64,000 bases of DNA. Origin: Halovenus salina (GTDB taxonomy: Archaea > Halobacteriota > Halobacteria > Halobacteriales > Haloarculaceae). The stretch spans positions 1,302,001 to 1,366,000 of the forward strand of contig NZ_CP112972.1 of the NCBI RefSeq assembly GCF_026410925.1, written 5' to 3'. The notes under the pieces were generated by a model. It saw only the letters and a list, made by a program, of their open reading frames with translations, ran no database searches and was not told the DNA's origin. A program made the translations under genes and the position numbers. Position 1 is the stretch's first letter; every line of letters begins with the position of its first letter. This document shows, one piece after another, positions 16,727 through 25,752 of this stretch.

Positions 16727-17989
16727 CTACGAGAGCTTCTCTATGTTCTCGACGACCGCCTCGGCGAACTCGGAGGTGGCGAGCTTCTCGCCGCCCTCGA
16801 TCTGGCGTTCGAGGTCGTAGGTGACCTGCTTCGAGGAGATGGTCTCCTCGACGGCGTCTTTGACGAGCTGGGCGGCGTCGCCCCAGCCCATGTAATCGAA
16901 CATCAGGACACCCGAGAGAATCATCGCGGTCGGGTTGACCTTGTCCTGGCCGGCGTACTTGGGCGCGGAGCCGTGGACCGGCTCGGCGAGACAGCGGGCG
17001 TCACCGAAGTTGGCACCCGGCGCGATGCCGAGGCCACCTATCTGTGCGCCACAGGCGTCGGAGATGTAGTCACCGTTGAGGTTCATCGTCGCCAGCACGT
17101 CGTACTCGTCGGTCCGGGTCAGAACCTGCTGGAGCATGTTGTCGGCGATACGGTCGTTGACGACGACTGCGTCGTCAGGCTGCTCGCCGTCGCGCTCCTC
17201 CCAGAGCGTGTCCTCGGTGATGACCTCGTCGCCGTACTCCTCTTGGGCAACCTCGTAGCCCCAGTCGCGGAACTGGCCCTCGGTGAACTTCATGATGTTC
17301 CCCTTGTGGACCAGCGTCACAGAGTCGCGGTCGTGTTCGAGCGCGTAGTCGATGGCGCGCCGGATGAGCCGCTTGGAGCCGAACTCAGTGATTGGTTTGA
17401 CACCGATACCCACATCGCCGCTGTGGATGGTGTCGTCGAATCCCATGTCATCTTCGACGAACTCACGGACCTCCTCGACCTCGTCGGTTCCTGCTTCCCA
17501 CTCGATGCCGGCGTAGACGTCCTCCGTATTCTCGCGGAAGGTGACCATGTCCATCTGCTTGGGCTCGGAGACGGGCGACGGGACACCGTCGAGGTGGTAC
17601 GTCGGTCGGACGTTTGCGTAGAAGTCGAGCGTCTTGCGCAGCGCCACGTTCAGCGAGCGAAAGCCAGCGCCGACGGGCGTCGTCAGCGGTCCCTTGATAG
17701 CGACGCGGAACTCCTCGATGGCGTTGACGGTATCCTCGGGGAGGTTCTCGTCGTACATCTCGCGGGCGGTCTCGCCGGCGTAGATCCGCATCCAGGCGAT
17801 GTCACGGCCGGTCGCATTGGCCGCGGCTTCGAGCACCTGCTGTGCGGCAGGACCGACGTCGGTTCCGATACCGTCACCGTGCAGGATTGGGATGATCGGC
17901 GTGTCGGGAACCTCGAACTCGTCGGCCTCCTCGTCGATTACCTCGATCGGTTCGCCCTCGTCGGGCACGTCGATTTTGTCGAACTCCAT
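16727..17989 (-). CDS. icd: isocitrate dehydrogenase
   Basis: This 420-residue enzyme of the citric acid cycle oxidises isocitrate to 2-oxoglutarate. Family hallmarks are the I-P-I-L-H-G-D-G-I-G-T-D start, the substrate-binding S-L-N-V-A-L-R-K-T-L-D segment (Ser and Arg), R-E-N-T-E-D-V-Y-A-G-I-E, the catalytic N-x-N-G-D-Y-I-S-D metal-binding segment and E-P-V-H-G-S-A-P-K. The length fits the NADP-type bacterial and haloarchaeal enzymes. It is divergent from the asparaginase gene with a 130-nt shared upstream region. Hairpins follow the stop codon. Confidence 0.95.
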   Translation of the reverse strand: MEFDKIDVPDEGEPIEVIDEEADEFEVPDTPIIPILHGDGIGTDVGPAAQQVLEAAANATGRDIAWMRIYAGETAREMYDENLPEDTVNAIEEFRVAIKGPLTTPVGAGFRSLNVALRKTLDFYANVRPTYHLDGVPSPVSEPKQMDMVTFRENTEDVYAGIEWEAGTDEVEEVREFVEDDMGFDDTIHSGDVGIGVKPITEFGSKRLIRRAIDYALEHDRDSVTLVHKGNIMKFTEGQFRDWGYEVAQEEYGDEVITEDTLWEERDGEQPDDAVVVNDRIADNMLQQVLTRTDEYDVLATMNLNGDYISDACGAQIGGLGIAPGANFGDARCLAEPVHGSAPKYAGQDKVNPTAMILSGVLMFDYMGWGDAAQLVKDAVEETISSKQVTYDLERQIEGGEKLATSEFAEAVVENIEKLS

Positions 17990-18119
17990 ATGGAAGACGG
18001 TTCGCTACCCGCAGTAAAGTAACCCCCGTTTTCGCTCTGGCATGAGATATGTCCTCACGAACGAGGAGAAATGAGACGGGAACAGCGGCGTTAAGAGCCG
18101 GGGTTTCCAGGCACATCGT

Positions 18120-18974
18120 ATGCACGTAGTCGTCCACGGCGGCGCGGGAAGCGACCCACGGGAACCGGAGCCACGACAGGAGACCCTCGACGAGGCTGCG
18201 GCCACGGGGAAATCGGCCACGACCCCGACAGACGCGGTTGTCGAGGCGACCCGGGTTCTCGAATCCGGGCCGCGGTTCAACGCCGGCGTCGGCGGGGCAG
18301 TCCAGAGCGATGGCCAGATTCGAACCGACGCTGGGCTGATGACTGGGGATGGGACGACAGGCGGTGCCTGTTCGATGCCGGGTGTCGAGCACGCTGTCGA
18401 AGTCGCCCGCGTCGTCGCCGAGGAGACGCCACACATCATGATTTCTGGCGAACACGCGCTCTCGGTTGCCGAAGCCTTCGACGTGGCGACCGACCGTGAC
18501 CTCTGGACCGAGCGGAGCCAGACGCGGTGGGACGAACTCGACCCAGTCGAGAGCGACGACCCCCGAGATCACCTCTCGTGGCTCGAAGAGAAGTTCGGCG
18601 GCAGCGACACCGTCGGCGCAGTCGCGAGCGACGGCGAGCGCGTGGCGGCCGCGACGTCGACGGGCGGCCGGTGGTGTGCGATGGCCGGTCGGGTCGGTGA
18701 CGTCCCACAGGTCGGTTCGGGGTTTTATGCCACCGAGAACGCCGCGGTTAGTACGACTGGTGCGGGCGAGGAAATCGCCAAATTCGGTCTCGCACGCCGC
18801 GTTGCCGACGCTATCGAGGGCGGGGAGACGCCGGCCGGGGCGACCGACCGCCTCATCCAAGAGTTCGACGAAACAACCGACGCGAGTGCGGGCATCATCG
18901 CCGTCGATACCGAGGGCCAGACCGGCGAGGCCTTCAACTCCAGTGCGATGCAGACCGCGACAGACCACACGTAG
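18120..18974 (+). CDS. plant-type L-asparaginase / isoaspartyl peptidase
   Basis: This 284-residue Ntn hydrolase starts with the family motif V-V-V-H-G-G-A-G. It should cleave itself before the threonine in the G-S-D-T-V-G-A-V-A segment (about residue 165), which frees the catalytic N-terminal Thr. The R-F-N-A-G-V-G motif (substrate binding) and a closing glycine-rich helix are also present. The enzyme removes isoaspartyl residues from damaged peptides or hydrolyses asparagine. A TTAAGA box about 28 nt upstream suggests leaderless transcription. It is followed 49 nt later by methionine aminopeptidase, and the two may be cotranscribed. Confidence 0.92.
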   Translation: MHVVVHGGAGSDPREPEPRQETLDEAAATGKSATTPTDAVVEATRVLESGPRFNAGVGGAVQSDGQIRTDAGLMTGDGTTGGACSMPGVEHAVEVARVVAEETPHIMISGEHALSVAEAFDVATDRDLWTERSQTRWDELDPVESDDPRDHLSWLEEKFGGSDTVGAVASDGERVAAATSTGGRWCAMAGRVGDVPQVGSGFYATENAAVSTTGAGEEIAKFGLARRVADAIEGGETPAGATDRLIQEFDETTDASAGIIAVDTEGQTGEAFNSSAMQTATDHT

Positions 18975-19023
18975 CGCGGGGCGGGAACGGTACGCCTATG
19001 GCCCCCTCAGCCAAAGGAGACGT

Positions 19024-19917
19024 ATGAGCACCGACGTGGACCTCGACGGCGAGCAGTACGAGAAACACAGAGAGGCCGGCGAGATACTCCAGACGGTCCG
19101 CGAAGAGGCAGTCGAACGCATCGAGGTCGGCGCGAGTCACCTCGAATTGGTCGAACACGTCGAGTCGCGCATCCGGGAACTCGGCGCGGAGCCGGCCTTC
19201 CCGATGAACGTCTGTGTCGACGAGGAGGCAGCCCACGGCACGCCGAGCATCGACGACGACTCGACGTTTGGCGAGGAGATGATAAACATCGACATCGGCG
19301 TCCACGTCGACGGCTGGATTGCCGACGCCGCAATCACGGTCGACCTCTCGGGGAACGACGAACTTGTCGAGGCGTCGGCAGAAGCACTGGACGCGGCCAT
19401 CGAGATGGTCGAGCCGGGCATCGACACGGGCGTTCTCGGCGACGTTATCGGCCGGACCATCGAGGGCTACGGCTACCAGCCGGTCGTCAACCTGACCGGC
19501 CACGGCCTCGGCCACTACGAACAGCACACCTCGCCGAACATCCCGAACAAGAAGATTCCTGAGGGAGTCGAGCTGGAGGTCGGCGACGTGGTCGCAATCG
19601 AGCCCTTCGCCACAGACGGCCGCGGGCGCGTCGGCGAGGGTAACGCTGAACAGATTTTTGCACTGGAGAACGATAGTTCGGTCCGGAACCGCAAGGCACG
19701 GGAGGCGCTCGACCAGATTACCGAGGAGTTCCAGACGCTCCCGTTCGCGACCCGCTGGCTCGATGTCGACCGCCCCGAGATGACGCTCCGACGGCTCAAA
19801 CAGCGTGACATCGTTCACGGCTACCCGATACTCAAAGAGAAGAAAGGCAGTCTCGTCAGCCAGAAAGAGCACACGCTCATCGTCACCGACGACGGCTGTG
19901 AGGTCATTACGCGGTAG
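19024..19917 (+). CDS. map: methionine aminopeptidase, type II
   Basis: This 297-residue enzyme removes the initiator methionine in the cytoplasm. The pita-bread metal ligands are visible: two Asp in I-D-I-G-V-H-V-D-G-W-I-A-D-A (about residues 82-95), His in G-H-G-L-G-H-Y-E, Glu in I-E-P-F-A-T, and Glu in N-A-E-Q-I-F near residue 205. The roughly 60-residue helical insertion after the fourth ligand marks the archaeal and eukaryal type II enzyme. ATG 19024 follows an AAAGGAG-like stretch and matches the usual N-terminus. The longer frame upstream overlaps the asparaginase gene in another frame and is not coding. Confidence 0.95.
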   Translation: MSTDVDLDGEQYEKHREAGEILQTVREEAVERIEVGASHLELVEHVESRIRELGAEPAFPMNVCVDEEAAHGTPSIDDDSTFGEEMINIDIGVHVDGWIADAAITVDLSGNDELVEASAEALDAAIEMVEPGIDTGVLGDVIGRTIEGYGYQPVVNLTGHGLGHYEQHTSPNIPNKKIPEGVELEVGDVVAIEPFATDGRGRVGEGNAEQIFALENDSSVRNRKAREALDQITEEFQTLPFATRWLDVDRPEMTLRRLKQRDIVHGYPILKEKKGSLVSQKEHTLIVTDDGCEVITR

Positions 19918-20016
19918 GCCGTTCTGACACGGTTGCCGCTTTCGTTTTCAGCAGCGTTCCTGTCGTTCCGGAGACAGCGTTACTCACAATCGTTATCAGA
20001 GTACAAGAACCATACT

Positions 20017-21702
20017 ATGCTAATGGTGTTCGTCCAGAACGTGTTCCCCGCACTCGGTCTGGTCGGCGCATTCGTTTCGCTGGCGGTTGTGGTGCCGGCG
20101 GCCCGAAACCGCGAGAAACCCGGTGCGATTGGATTGTTGCTGGCTGGTCCGGGAGCAAGTCTGTTTTCGCTGTCGCTTGTCCTCTGGTGGCTGTCACTAC
20201 CGGGCCTGGTCGGTTACATCGCGAACAACGCCGGCGTTCTTGGGGCGTTGCTGTTGACCTTTGGCTGGTTGCTCACAATTGTCGAACACACCGAGACCGT
20301 CCCACTGACACGGCGCGTGTTTATGACTGTGGGGTGTTATATCGCCGTCGTTCAGACACTCGTGCTCACGAACCCGTACCACCGGCTGTTTATTTATCCT
20401 GGATTTACGCTCCGGGCTGAGCCGCTTTTCGAACTGCCGGTTCGTCTGAACCTTGTGCATATCTTCGTGATGTACGTGGTCGGCCTCGGGGGCTGTCTCC
20501 TCCTCGTTAGCGATATCCTCGGTTCGTCGGGAACACGCCGTATGCAAAGCGGGACTCTGTTGCTCTCTATCTTCCCACCGCTTTTCCTGAACGTCCTTGC
20601 GGCGGTCCGCGTAACGGCCACCAATCTGACGCCGCTCGGGCTTGTCGTGACAACGCTCGGAATCGGATGGGCGGTGTTTCGAACCGACTTTCTCGATATC
20701 GTCCCCGTCGGTCGTACCCGTGCGGTCGAGAACATGCGCGACCCGGTGGTGACAATCGACACCGAAGAGCGGGTCATCGACGCCAACGCCGCCGCCCGAG
20801 AGTTGGCAGGCGTCAACTCAGAATGGGAAGGGATGGCAGCTTCGGCGTTTTTCGAGCCGTTTCCCGAACTAGTCAGCAGGCTCCAGTCCGGCGACGAGAC
20901 CGGTGAGACCGTCACCGTCACACACCAGGGACGACAGCGAGATTTCAGTCTCACCGTCTCGCCGATTAGCCGCCAGCAGGGGCAGGAACTCGGGCGCGTC
21001 GTCGTCTTCCGCGAGGTGACGTTGCTGAAAGAGCGCGAACAACAACTCGATTTGCTCAGGCGCGTCCAGTCGCGGGTCCTCCGACACAACATCCGTAACG
21101 AGCTCGACGTTATTACCGCACAGAACGAGGTGTTGGCAGCCGAGCTTGGCGGCGACCACGCAGAAATGGCCGAAACGACGCTATCAAGCGCGGACCGACT
21201 CCTCTCGGTCAGCTCGAAGGCACGCACCGCCGAGGAACTCGTCGAGCACGACCAGACGCCGACGACGGTCGACCTCACCGAGACGGCCAGGTCGGTCGTC
21301 GACAGCTGCCGCGAGACGTTTCCGGGCGTCTCGTTCAGCGTTGACACGCCGTCGGCCTGTCGCGTCGAAACGCTACCGGCGATAGAGCTGGCGCTCCAAA
21401 ATCTCGTCGAGAACGCCGCCGAACACAACACTACACCCAGTCCTGAAGTCGCGGTGACGGTCGCCACGGCTGACGAGGAGGTTGTCGTCACGGTCTCGGA
21501 TAACGGGCCAGGAATCCCCGAGCAGGAACTCGCTGTCCGCGAGAAAGGGGCGGAGACGCCGCTGGAACACGGCAGAGGCGTCGGCCTGTGGGTCGTCGAC
21601 TGGGTCGTCGAGAGTTCGGGCGCGACGCTCAGCTTCGACACTGGCGAAGCGGGCACAACGGCCACGCTCGCGCTCGGGCGGAGCCGGTCCAAGGGAAGGT
21701 GA
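20017..21702 (+). CDS. membrane histidine kinase with 7TM sensor and PAS domain
   Basis: This protein has 561 residues. The first 225 hold about seven membrane helices of the histidine-kinase N-terminal 7TM type. A PAS domain follows (about 235-345), then a dimerisation helix with the phospho-acceptor box L-R-H-N-I-R-N-E-L (about 360). The ATPase domain has the N box N-L-V-E-N-A-A-E-H, the G1 box D-N-G-P-G-I-P and the G2 box G-V-G-L-W. The output partner is not encoded next door, which is usual for haloarchaeal kinases of this type. ATG 20017 sits directly before the first helix; ATG 20023 is an alternative. Confidence 0.92.
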   Translation: MLMVFVQNVFPALGLVGAFVSLAVVVPAARNREKPGAIGLLLAGPGASLFSLSLVLWWLSLPGLVGYIANNAGVLGALLLTFGWLLTIVEHTETVPLTRRVFMTVGCYIAVVQTLVLTNPYHRLFIYPGFTLRAEPLFELPVRLNLVHIFVMYVVGLGGCLLLVSDILGSSGTRRMQSGTLLLSIFPPLFLNVLAAVRVTATNLTPLGLVVTTLGIGWAVFRTDFLDIVPVGRTRAVENMRDPVVTIDTEERVIDANAAARELAGVNSEWEGMAASAFFEPFPELVSRLQSGDETGETVTVTHQGRQRDFSLTVSPISRQQGQELGRVVVFREVTLLKEREQQLDLLRRVQSRVLRHNIRNELDVITAQNEVLAAELGGDHAEMAETTLSSADRLLSVSSKARTAEELVEHDQTPTTVDLTETARSVVDSCRETFPGVSFSVDTPSACRVETLPAIELALQNLVENAAEHNTTPSPEVAVTVATADEEVVVTVSDNGPGIPEQELAVREKGAETPLEHGRGVGLWVVDWVVESSGATLSFDTGEAGTTATLALGRSRSKGR

Positions 21703-21726
21703 CCCAGCGGCGTCCTCTGCCGTTGC

Positions 21727-22674
21727 TCAGTCGAGCAGGTCGTTCGTGTAGAGGTCAGCGACGTCGACCTCGTCTGCGGGGATGTGGTCGCCGTCGATGG
21801 TGGTCAGAATATCCTCGTCGGCCAGCCACTCGACGAACGCCGCCCAGCGCTCAGCCGCCATTTGTCCCCACGCTCCGTCCGCTGTGAGGTAGTTGTTGGC
21901 GAGCCGGCGCTGGCTCTCGACTAGGAAGTCGTGGTCGTCAAGCGTCTCGGGTCCCTCGGCTGTCTCGCCGAGAATCCTGGCGGCTTCCGCTGGCTGTTCG
22001 GCGGCGAACTCGTAGCCCCGGCCCGTTGCCTCCAGGAACCGACGGAGGTCCTCGTCGCGGCTCTCGATGGTATCTGGGCGGGCAAGCATCACCGGGGTGT
22101 AGCCGTACGGAACACCGTAGTCATCGAGATAGAAGGGGGTCAAATCGATGCCATCGCGCTCGGCCAGCACGCCCTCCCAAGGCATGAACACCCAGGTGGC
22201 GTCGGACTCGCCGTCGACAAGCGTGTTCCAGATGCCCAGCTTCGGTGGGGTCGTAATCTCGATGTCGCCGTCGCCGCCGTCGTTTCTGACGAGCTGTTCG
22301 ACAATGTGGTCCTCAAAGCGCGCGTCGTAGGAGGCGTAGGTCCGGCCGTCGAGGTCTGCCGGGCGGTCGATGTCGCTGTCGCCGAGTGCGACGATTGCGC
22401 TTGTATCCTGCTGGCAGACCGCGGCGACGGCCGTCAGCGACTCGTAGTCGGGATGGGTGTGGTAACTCAGTGCGCTCTCTGAGGGTGCAATCGCGAGCGT
22501 CGACGCGCCGGTCGCAGCCCGCTTTGCGGGCGTCTGTTCGTAGTCGTCTTCGCCGGGGGACCGGATCTGCACGTCCAGTCCCGCGTCGTCGTAGTATCCC
22601 TCGGCCTGAGCGACGTAGATTCCCGAATGGTTGGTGTTCGGCGTCCAGTCGAGTGCGAGTTCGATATCTGACAT
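21727..22674 (-). CDS. ThiY/THI5-like (NMT1 family) protein without signal peptide
   Basis: This 315-residue protein has the periplasmic-binding-protein fold of the NMT1/THI5 family. The start L-A-L-D-W-T-P-N-T-N-H-S-G-I-Y-V-A and the following G-Y-Y motif are the signature that binds the pyrimidine part of thiamine precursors. It lacks a signal peptide and lipobox, and no ABC permease or ATPase gene is near. It could be a cytoplasmic precursor-binding protein, or an enzyme like fungal THI5, which makes the pyrimidine from its own histidine and PLP. The Cys-rich motif of fungal THI5 is not seen. thiC is present at 49.8 kb. Confidence 0.85.
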   Translation of the reverse strand: MSDIELALDWTPNTNHSGIYVAQAEGYYDDAGLDVQIRSPGEDDYEQTPAKRAATGASTLAIAPSESALSYHTHPDYESLTAVAAVCQQDTSAIVALGDSDIDRPADLDGRTYASYDARFEDHIVEQLVRNDGGDGDIEITTPPKLGIWNTLVDGESDATWVFMPWEGVLAERDGIDLTPFYLDDYGVPYGYTPVMLARPDTIESRDEDLRRFLEATGRGYEFAAEQPAEAARILGETAEGPETLDDHDFLVESQRRLANNYLTADGAWGQMAAERWAAFVEWLADEDILTTIDGDHIPADEVDVADLYTNDLLD

Positions 22675-22789
22675 CGACGGCTCTTCGGGACCAAGAAATA
22701 TAATCGGCAGGTATGACTGCGTTGTACTCGACCATCCTCGGGGCTGGAGACCCCGGAAACCTTTGAGCAGTGGCCCCGAATCGGGGAAT

Positions 22790-23344
22790 ATGGAACAGGT
22801 GTTCGCGCCGTGGCGCATCGATTGGGTCGAACGCAGCGATAAGAACGAGGCTTTCGAGGACTGTGTGTTCTGTGAACTGCCGGACCACGACGACGACCGA
22901 GAGAATCATCTACTGGCGCGTGGCGACTGTGCGTACGTGTTGCTCAACAACTATCCCTACAACCCCGGCCACGCGATGGTCATCCCCCACCAGCATACCG
23001 GCGCGTACCAGGACCTCGACCCGGACGAACTGCTCGCTGTCGACAGACTCCTCCAGCGGACGCTGGATGCGATGGACGATGCCTTCGCCCCGGACGGATA
23101 CAACGTCGGCTACAACCTCGGCGGCGACGCGGCAGGGGGGTCGATCGACGACCACCTGCACGCCCACGTCGTCCCGCGGTGGTCCGGCGACACCAATTTC
23201 ATGCCGGTCATCGGCGAGACGAACGTCATCGTCGAGGCCGTCGACGACTCCTACGAACGCCTGCACGACGCCCTCGCGGCTCAGGACGGCACGACCACAC
23301 TAGACGAGCAGTCCGCTGTCGTCATCGAGAGTTCGCGGGAGTAA
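22790..23344 (+). CDS. HIT family protein, Ap4A-hydrolase/phosphorylase-like
   Basis: This 184-residue HIT protein is longer than the one at 1009. An N-terminal W-R-x-D-W-V segment is followed by a C-x-x-C pair (C-V-F-C), which is common in this branch for structural zinc. The triad H-L-H-A-H-V-V-P lies at about residues 123-130. Proteins of this branch cleave or phosphorolyse dinucleoside polyphosphates. ATG 22790 is chosen because the protein similarity begins there. It is divergent from the ThiY-like gene with about 115 nt between starts. Confidence 0.9.
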   Translation: MEQVFAPWRIDWVERSDKNEAFEDCVFCELPDHDDDRENHLLARGDCAYVLLNNYPYNPGHAMVIPHQHTGAYQDLDPDELLAVDRLLQRTLDAMDDAFAPDGYNVGYNLGGDAAGGSIDDHLHAHVVPRWSGDTNFMPVIGETNVIVEAVDDSYERLHDALAAQDGTTTLDEQSAVVIESSRE

Positions 23345-23402
23345 CCGTTCTCGCTAAGCCTGTACCGAAAACGGTTTTCTGGTCCGAACGCATCGAAATG
23401 GT

Positions 23403-24365
23403 ATGAATTTCGGCGTCATCAGCACGGCCAACATCGGCCGCAAGCGCGTCATTCCGGCGATTCAAAGGACCGATGCGACCGTCCAGGCAATCGCGTCTCG
23501 CGAGCAGGCCCGTGCCGAGGAGGTTGCTGCCGACCTTGATATTCCGCGTGCCTACGGCTCCTACGAGGAGTTGCTCGAAGACGATGACCTGAATGCCGTC
23601 TACAATCCGCTTCCGAACAGCCTTCACGCCAAGTGGACCAAACGAGCGGCCGACGCCGGGTTGGACGTGCTTTGTGAGAAGCCACTCGCTGTCGACGCCG
23701 ACCAAGCCCGCGAGATGGTCGGCTACTGCGACGACCAGAATGTGACGCTCATGGAGGCGTTCATGTACCGGTACCACCCCCGGACCGAGCGCGCCGTCGA
23801 GGTAGCGGACAGCTACCTCGGCGAGATTCGACGCGTTGACGCGCAGTTTCACTTCGCGCTTCCCGAGGGGTACAACGTTCGGCTGGACCCTGCCCTCGCG
23901 GGCGGGAGCCTGATGGACGTGGGCTGTTATGCCGTCACGGCGGCGCGGCTCTTTCTCGGGGAGCCGGAATCAGCCTACGCAACGGCCGTCGACCGACGTG
24001 ACTGTGGCGTCGAGACGAGCCTGACAGGCCTGCTTGAATTCACCGGCGACAGGACCGCAACTGTCTCCGCCGGCTTTGGCGAGTCCGTCCACCAGTACAG
24101 GGTCCTCGGCACAGAGGGGCACCTGGAGGTCGACCGGGCCTTTGTCCCCGACGGCGAGACGACACTGCGGTACACCGTCGGCGGGCGGACTGTCGAGGAG
24201 ATGTACGACCCCGTCGACCAGTACCGACTCGAAGTCGAGGCGTTCATCAAGGCCGTCGAGTCCGGCAACCCACCGCGGACCGACGGCACGGAGGCTATCA
24301 AGACGATGCGTGTCGTCGACGCGCTCTACGAGAGTGTCGACCGTGGCGAACCGGCTTCGCTCTAA
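23403..24365 (+). CDS. Gfo/Idh/MocA family oxidoreductase
   Basis: This 320-residue NAD(P)-dependent dehydrogenase has an N-terminal Rossmann domain (start F-G-V-I-S-T-A-N-I-G) with the E-K-P-L-A motif at about residues 98-102, then the alpha/beta substrate domain with G-S-L-M-D-V-G-C-Y (about 170-178). The length and N-terminus resemble haloarchaeal D-xylose and related sugar dehydrogenases of this family, but substrate specificity cannot be read here. It lies 58 nt after the HIT gene on the same strand and 42 nt before a metallo-beta-lactamase-fold gene. Confidence 0.88.
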   Translation: MNFGVISTANIGRKRVIPAIQRTDATVQAIASREQARAEEVAADLDIPRAYGSYEELLEDDDLNAVYNPLPNSLHAKWTKRAADAGLDVLCEKPLAVDADQAREMVGYCDDQNVTLMEAFMYRYHPRTERAVEVADSYLGEIRRVDAQFHFALPEGYNVRLDPALAGGSLMDVGCYAVTAARLFLGEPESAYATAVDRRDCGVETSLTGLLEFTGDRTATVSAGFGESVHQYRVLGTEGHLEVDRAFVPDGETTLRYTVGGRTVEEMYDPVDQYRLEVEAFIKAVESGNPPRTDGTEAIKTMRVVDALYESVDRGEPASL

Positions 24366-24407
24366 GCGAGGCTGTGGCTTTAGTTTCGTCTCGCGCTATG
24401 TCGAGAT

Positions 24408-25082
24408 ATGTCGCTTCCATCGGGCGTACACGCCCTGCCACAGACCGTCGAGCACGGCGAGATGACGACGACAGTCCACCCGGCCGCAGTCGAGACAGAG
24501 GCGGGATTGCTTCTCGTCGATGTCGGTTTTCCCGGACAGACCGACCAGATTGTATCGGCGCTGGCCGAGGCTGGCTTCGACTGGTCGTCGGTCGCCGGTA
24601 TCGTCCTCACCCACCAAGACGGCGACCACGCCGGCTCGCTCGCCTCTGTTCTCGACGAGACAGACGCAGTCGTCTACGCACACGAGGAGTGTGCACCCTA
24701 CGTCGACGGCAGCAAAGAGCCGATAAAGTCACCCGACGGTGAGCGGTACCCGCCGGCACGAGTCGACGTCGAACTCGTCGACGGTGTTACCTTCCAGACG
24801 GCGGCGGGGCCGATGGAGGTGGTGTTCACGCCGGGTCACGCGCCCGGACACATCTCGCTGTACTTTCCGGACAGGTCCTTCCTCATCGCCGGCGACGCGC
24901 TCACCGCAACAGACGGCAGACTCCAGGGACCAGACCAGCGCTACACACCGGAGATGGACGAGGCACTGGGCTCGGCGCGGGACCTCGCCGAGCGCGATAT
25001 CGACGAGGTGCTGTGTTATCACGGCGGGCCCGTCGGCGACGGAGACGAGCGAATCGCACGACTGGTCGAGGAGTTGTCTTAG
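24408..25082 (+). CDS. metallo-beta-lactamase-fold hydrolase
   Basis: This 224-residue enzyme has the MBL fold. Strand L-L-V-D-V-G-F-P-G and the metal motif T-H-Q-D-G-D-H-A-G lie at about residues 66-74. The usual form is H-x-H-x-D-H, so the second histidine is replaced by Asp. Further ligands are visible: H in T-P-G-H-A-P-G-H, D in I-A-G-D-A, and a late C-Y-H-G-G. The closest general type is the glyoxalase II-like group of thioester or lactone hydrolases. It is the last of three closely spaced plus-strand genes and overlaps the next gene's 3' end by 4 nt. Confidence 0.87.
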   Translation: MSLPSGVHALPQTVEHGEMTTTVHPAAVETEAGLLLVDVGFPGQTDQIVSALAEAGFDWSSVAGIVLTHQDGDHAGSLASVLDETDAVVYAHEECAPYVDGSKEPIKSPDGERYPPARVDVELVDGVTFQTAAGPMEVVFTPGHAPGHISLYFPDRSFLIAGDALTATDGRLQGPDQRYTPEMDEALGSARDLAERDIDEVLCYHGGPVGDGDERIARLVEELS

Positions 25083-25528
25083 GCCTGTGCCGAGAGACGG
25101 CCGCTGCCAGCATACACGAACAAGAGCGCACCGACGAGGACCGCCACATCGAGGAGGAACGCTGGAACTGAGAGCATCCCCTCTCCGAACAGACCCGCGG
25201 CGATAAGGACGAGTGCAACGGTCGCCGGGCCGGGATTGGCTGCCAACTGGCCGAGAAACGCCCGGAGTCCCCAGTATCCCGATTTCAGCGACAAGACGAG
25301 TGTCGCTCCGAGCGGACGGTTGCCGTCTGGATTCTCGGTGGCCTCGAACGCGGTGAACTCCGCTGTCGGAACAGCATACACCTCTCCGGTGTGAACTCGC
25401 CGACCGTCGGCGTCACCGACCCGGAGGACCGTCACGGCCTCCTCGGTGGTGCCGACGACACGGTAGATACCCTGTGGGTAGTCACCTCCAACTGGGCGAT
25501 AATGGTCGTAGATAGCTGACTCTGTCAT
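25079..25528 (-). CDS. two-helix membrane protein, unknown function
   Basis: The protein has 149 residues. The first 85 form a soluble domain with an early Y-D-H-Y-R-P-V-G-G-D-Y-P-Q-G-I-Y-R-V-V-G segment, followed by two hydrophobic helices at about 96-115 and 121-141. I know similar conserved haloarchaeal proteins of unknown function by this N-terminal pattern but cannot give a domain name with confidence. It is convergent with the MBL gene (4-nt overlap) and divergent from the GlpA-like gene. Confidence 0.65.
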   Translation of the reverse strand: MTESAIYDHYRPVGGDYPQGIYRVVGTTEEAVTVLRVGDADGRRVHTGEVYAVPTAEFTAFEATENPDGNRPLGATLVLSLKSGYWGLRAFLGQLAANPGPATVALVLIAAGLFGEGMLSVPAFLLDVAVLVGALLFVYAGSGRLSAQA

Positions 25529-25740
25529 TGCTGTCCCCTATCGTGGCAGTCGCGCTTTAGCCCATCGGAGACGCGGTCGGAGCAAGCGATTGGACTCTCC
25601 AGTACCCGAACAGCAAACTGTGCCTGGCCGGTACCCCCCTGTATGGTTGCTCAATCGGACCGATCTGGAGACGCCGGGTGGTACCGTCCGTGTTCCACCA
25701 GGCGGCGGTTATCTCGTGGAAGCCAGCCACGCAAACAGAT

Positions 25741-25746
25741 AGGAGG
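25741..25746 (+). promoter_or_regulatory. Shine-Dalgarno sequence of the GlpA-like gene
   Basis: AGGAGG stands six bases before ATG 25753, a perfect match to the archaeal anti-SD. It decides the start over the upstream GTG at 25678 and implies a leadered transcript. Confidence 0.65.
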
Positions 25747-25752
25747 GCGGAA

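Noticed and set aside
16973..18022. 349-codon plus-strand frame opposite icd
   Set aside because: It is antisense to a certain gene; its Val/Asp-rich content mirrors icd codons and it has no start signals.
18466..19023. Extension of methionine aminopeptidase upstream to 18466
   Set aside because: It overlaps the asparaginase gene in a different frame and is Arg-rich; the conserved N-terminus begins at ATG 19024.
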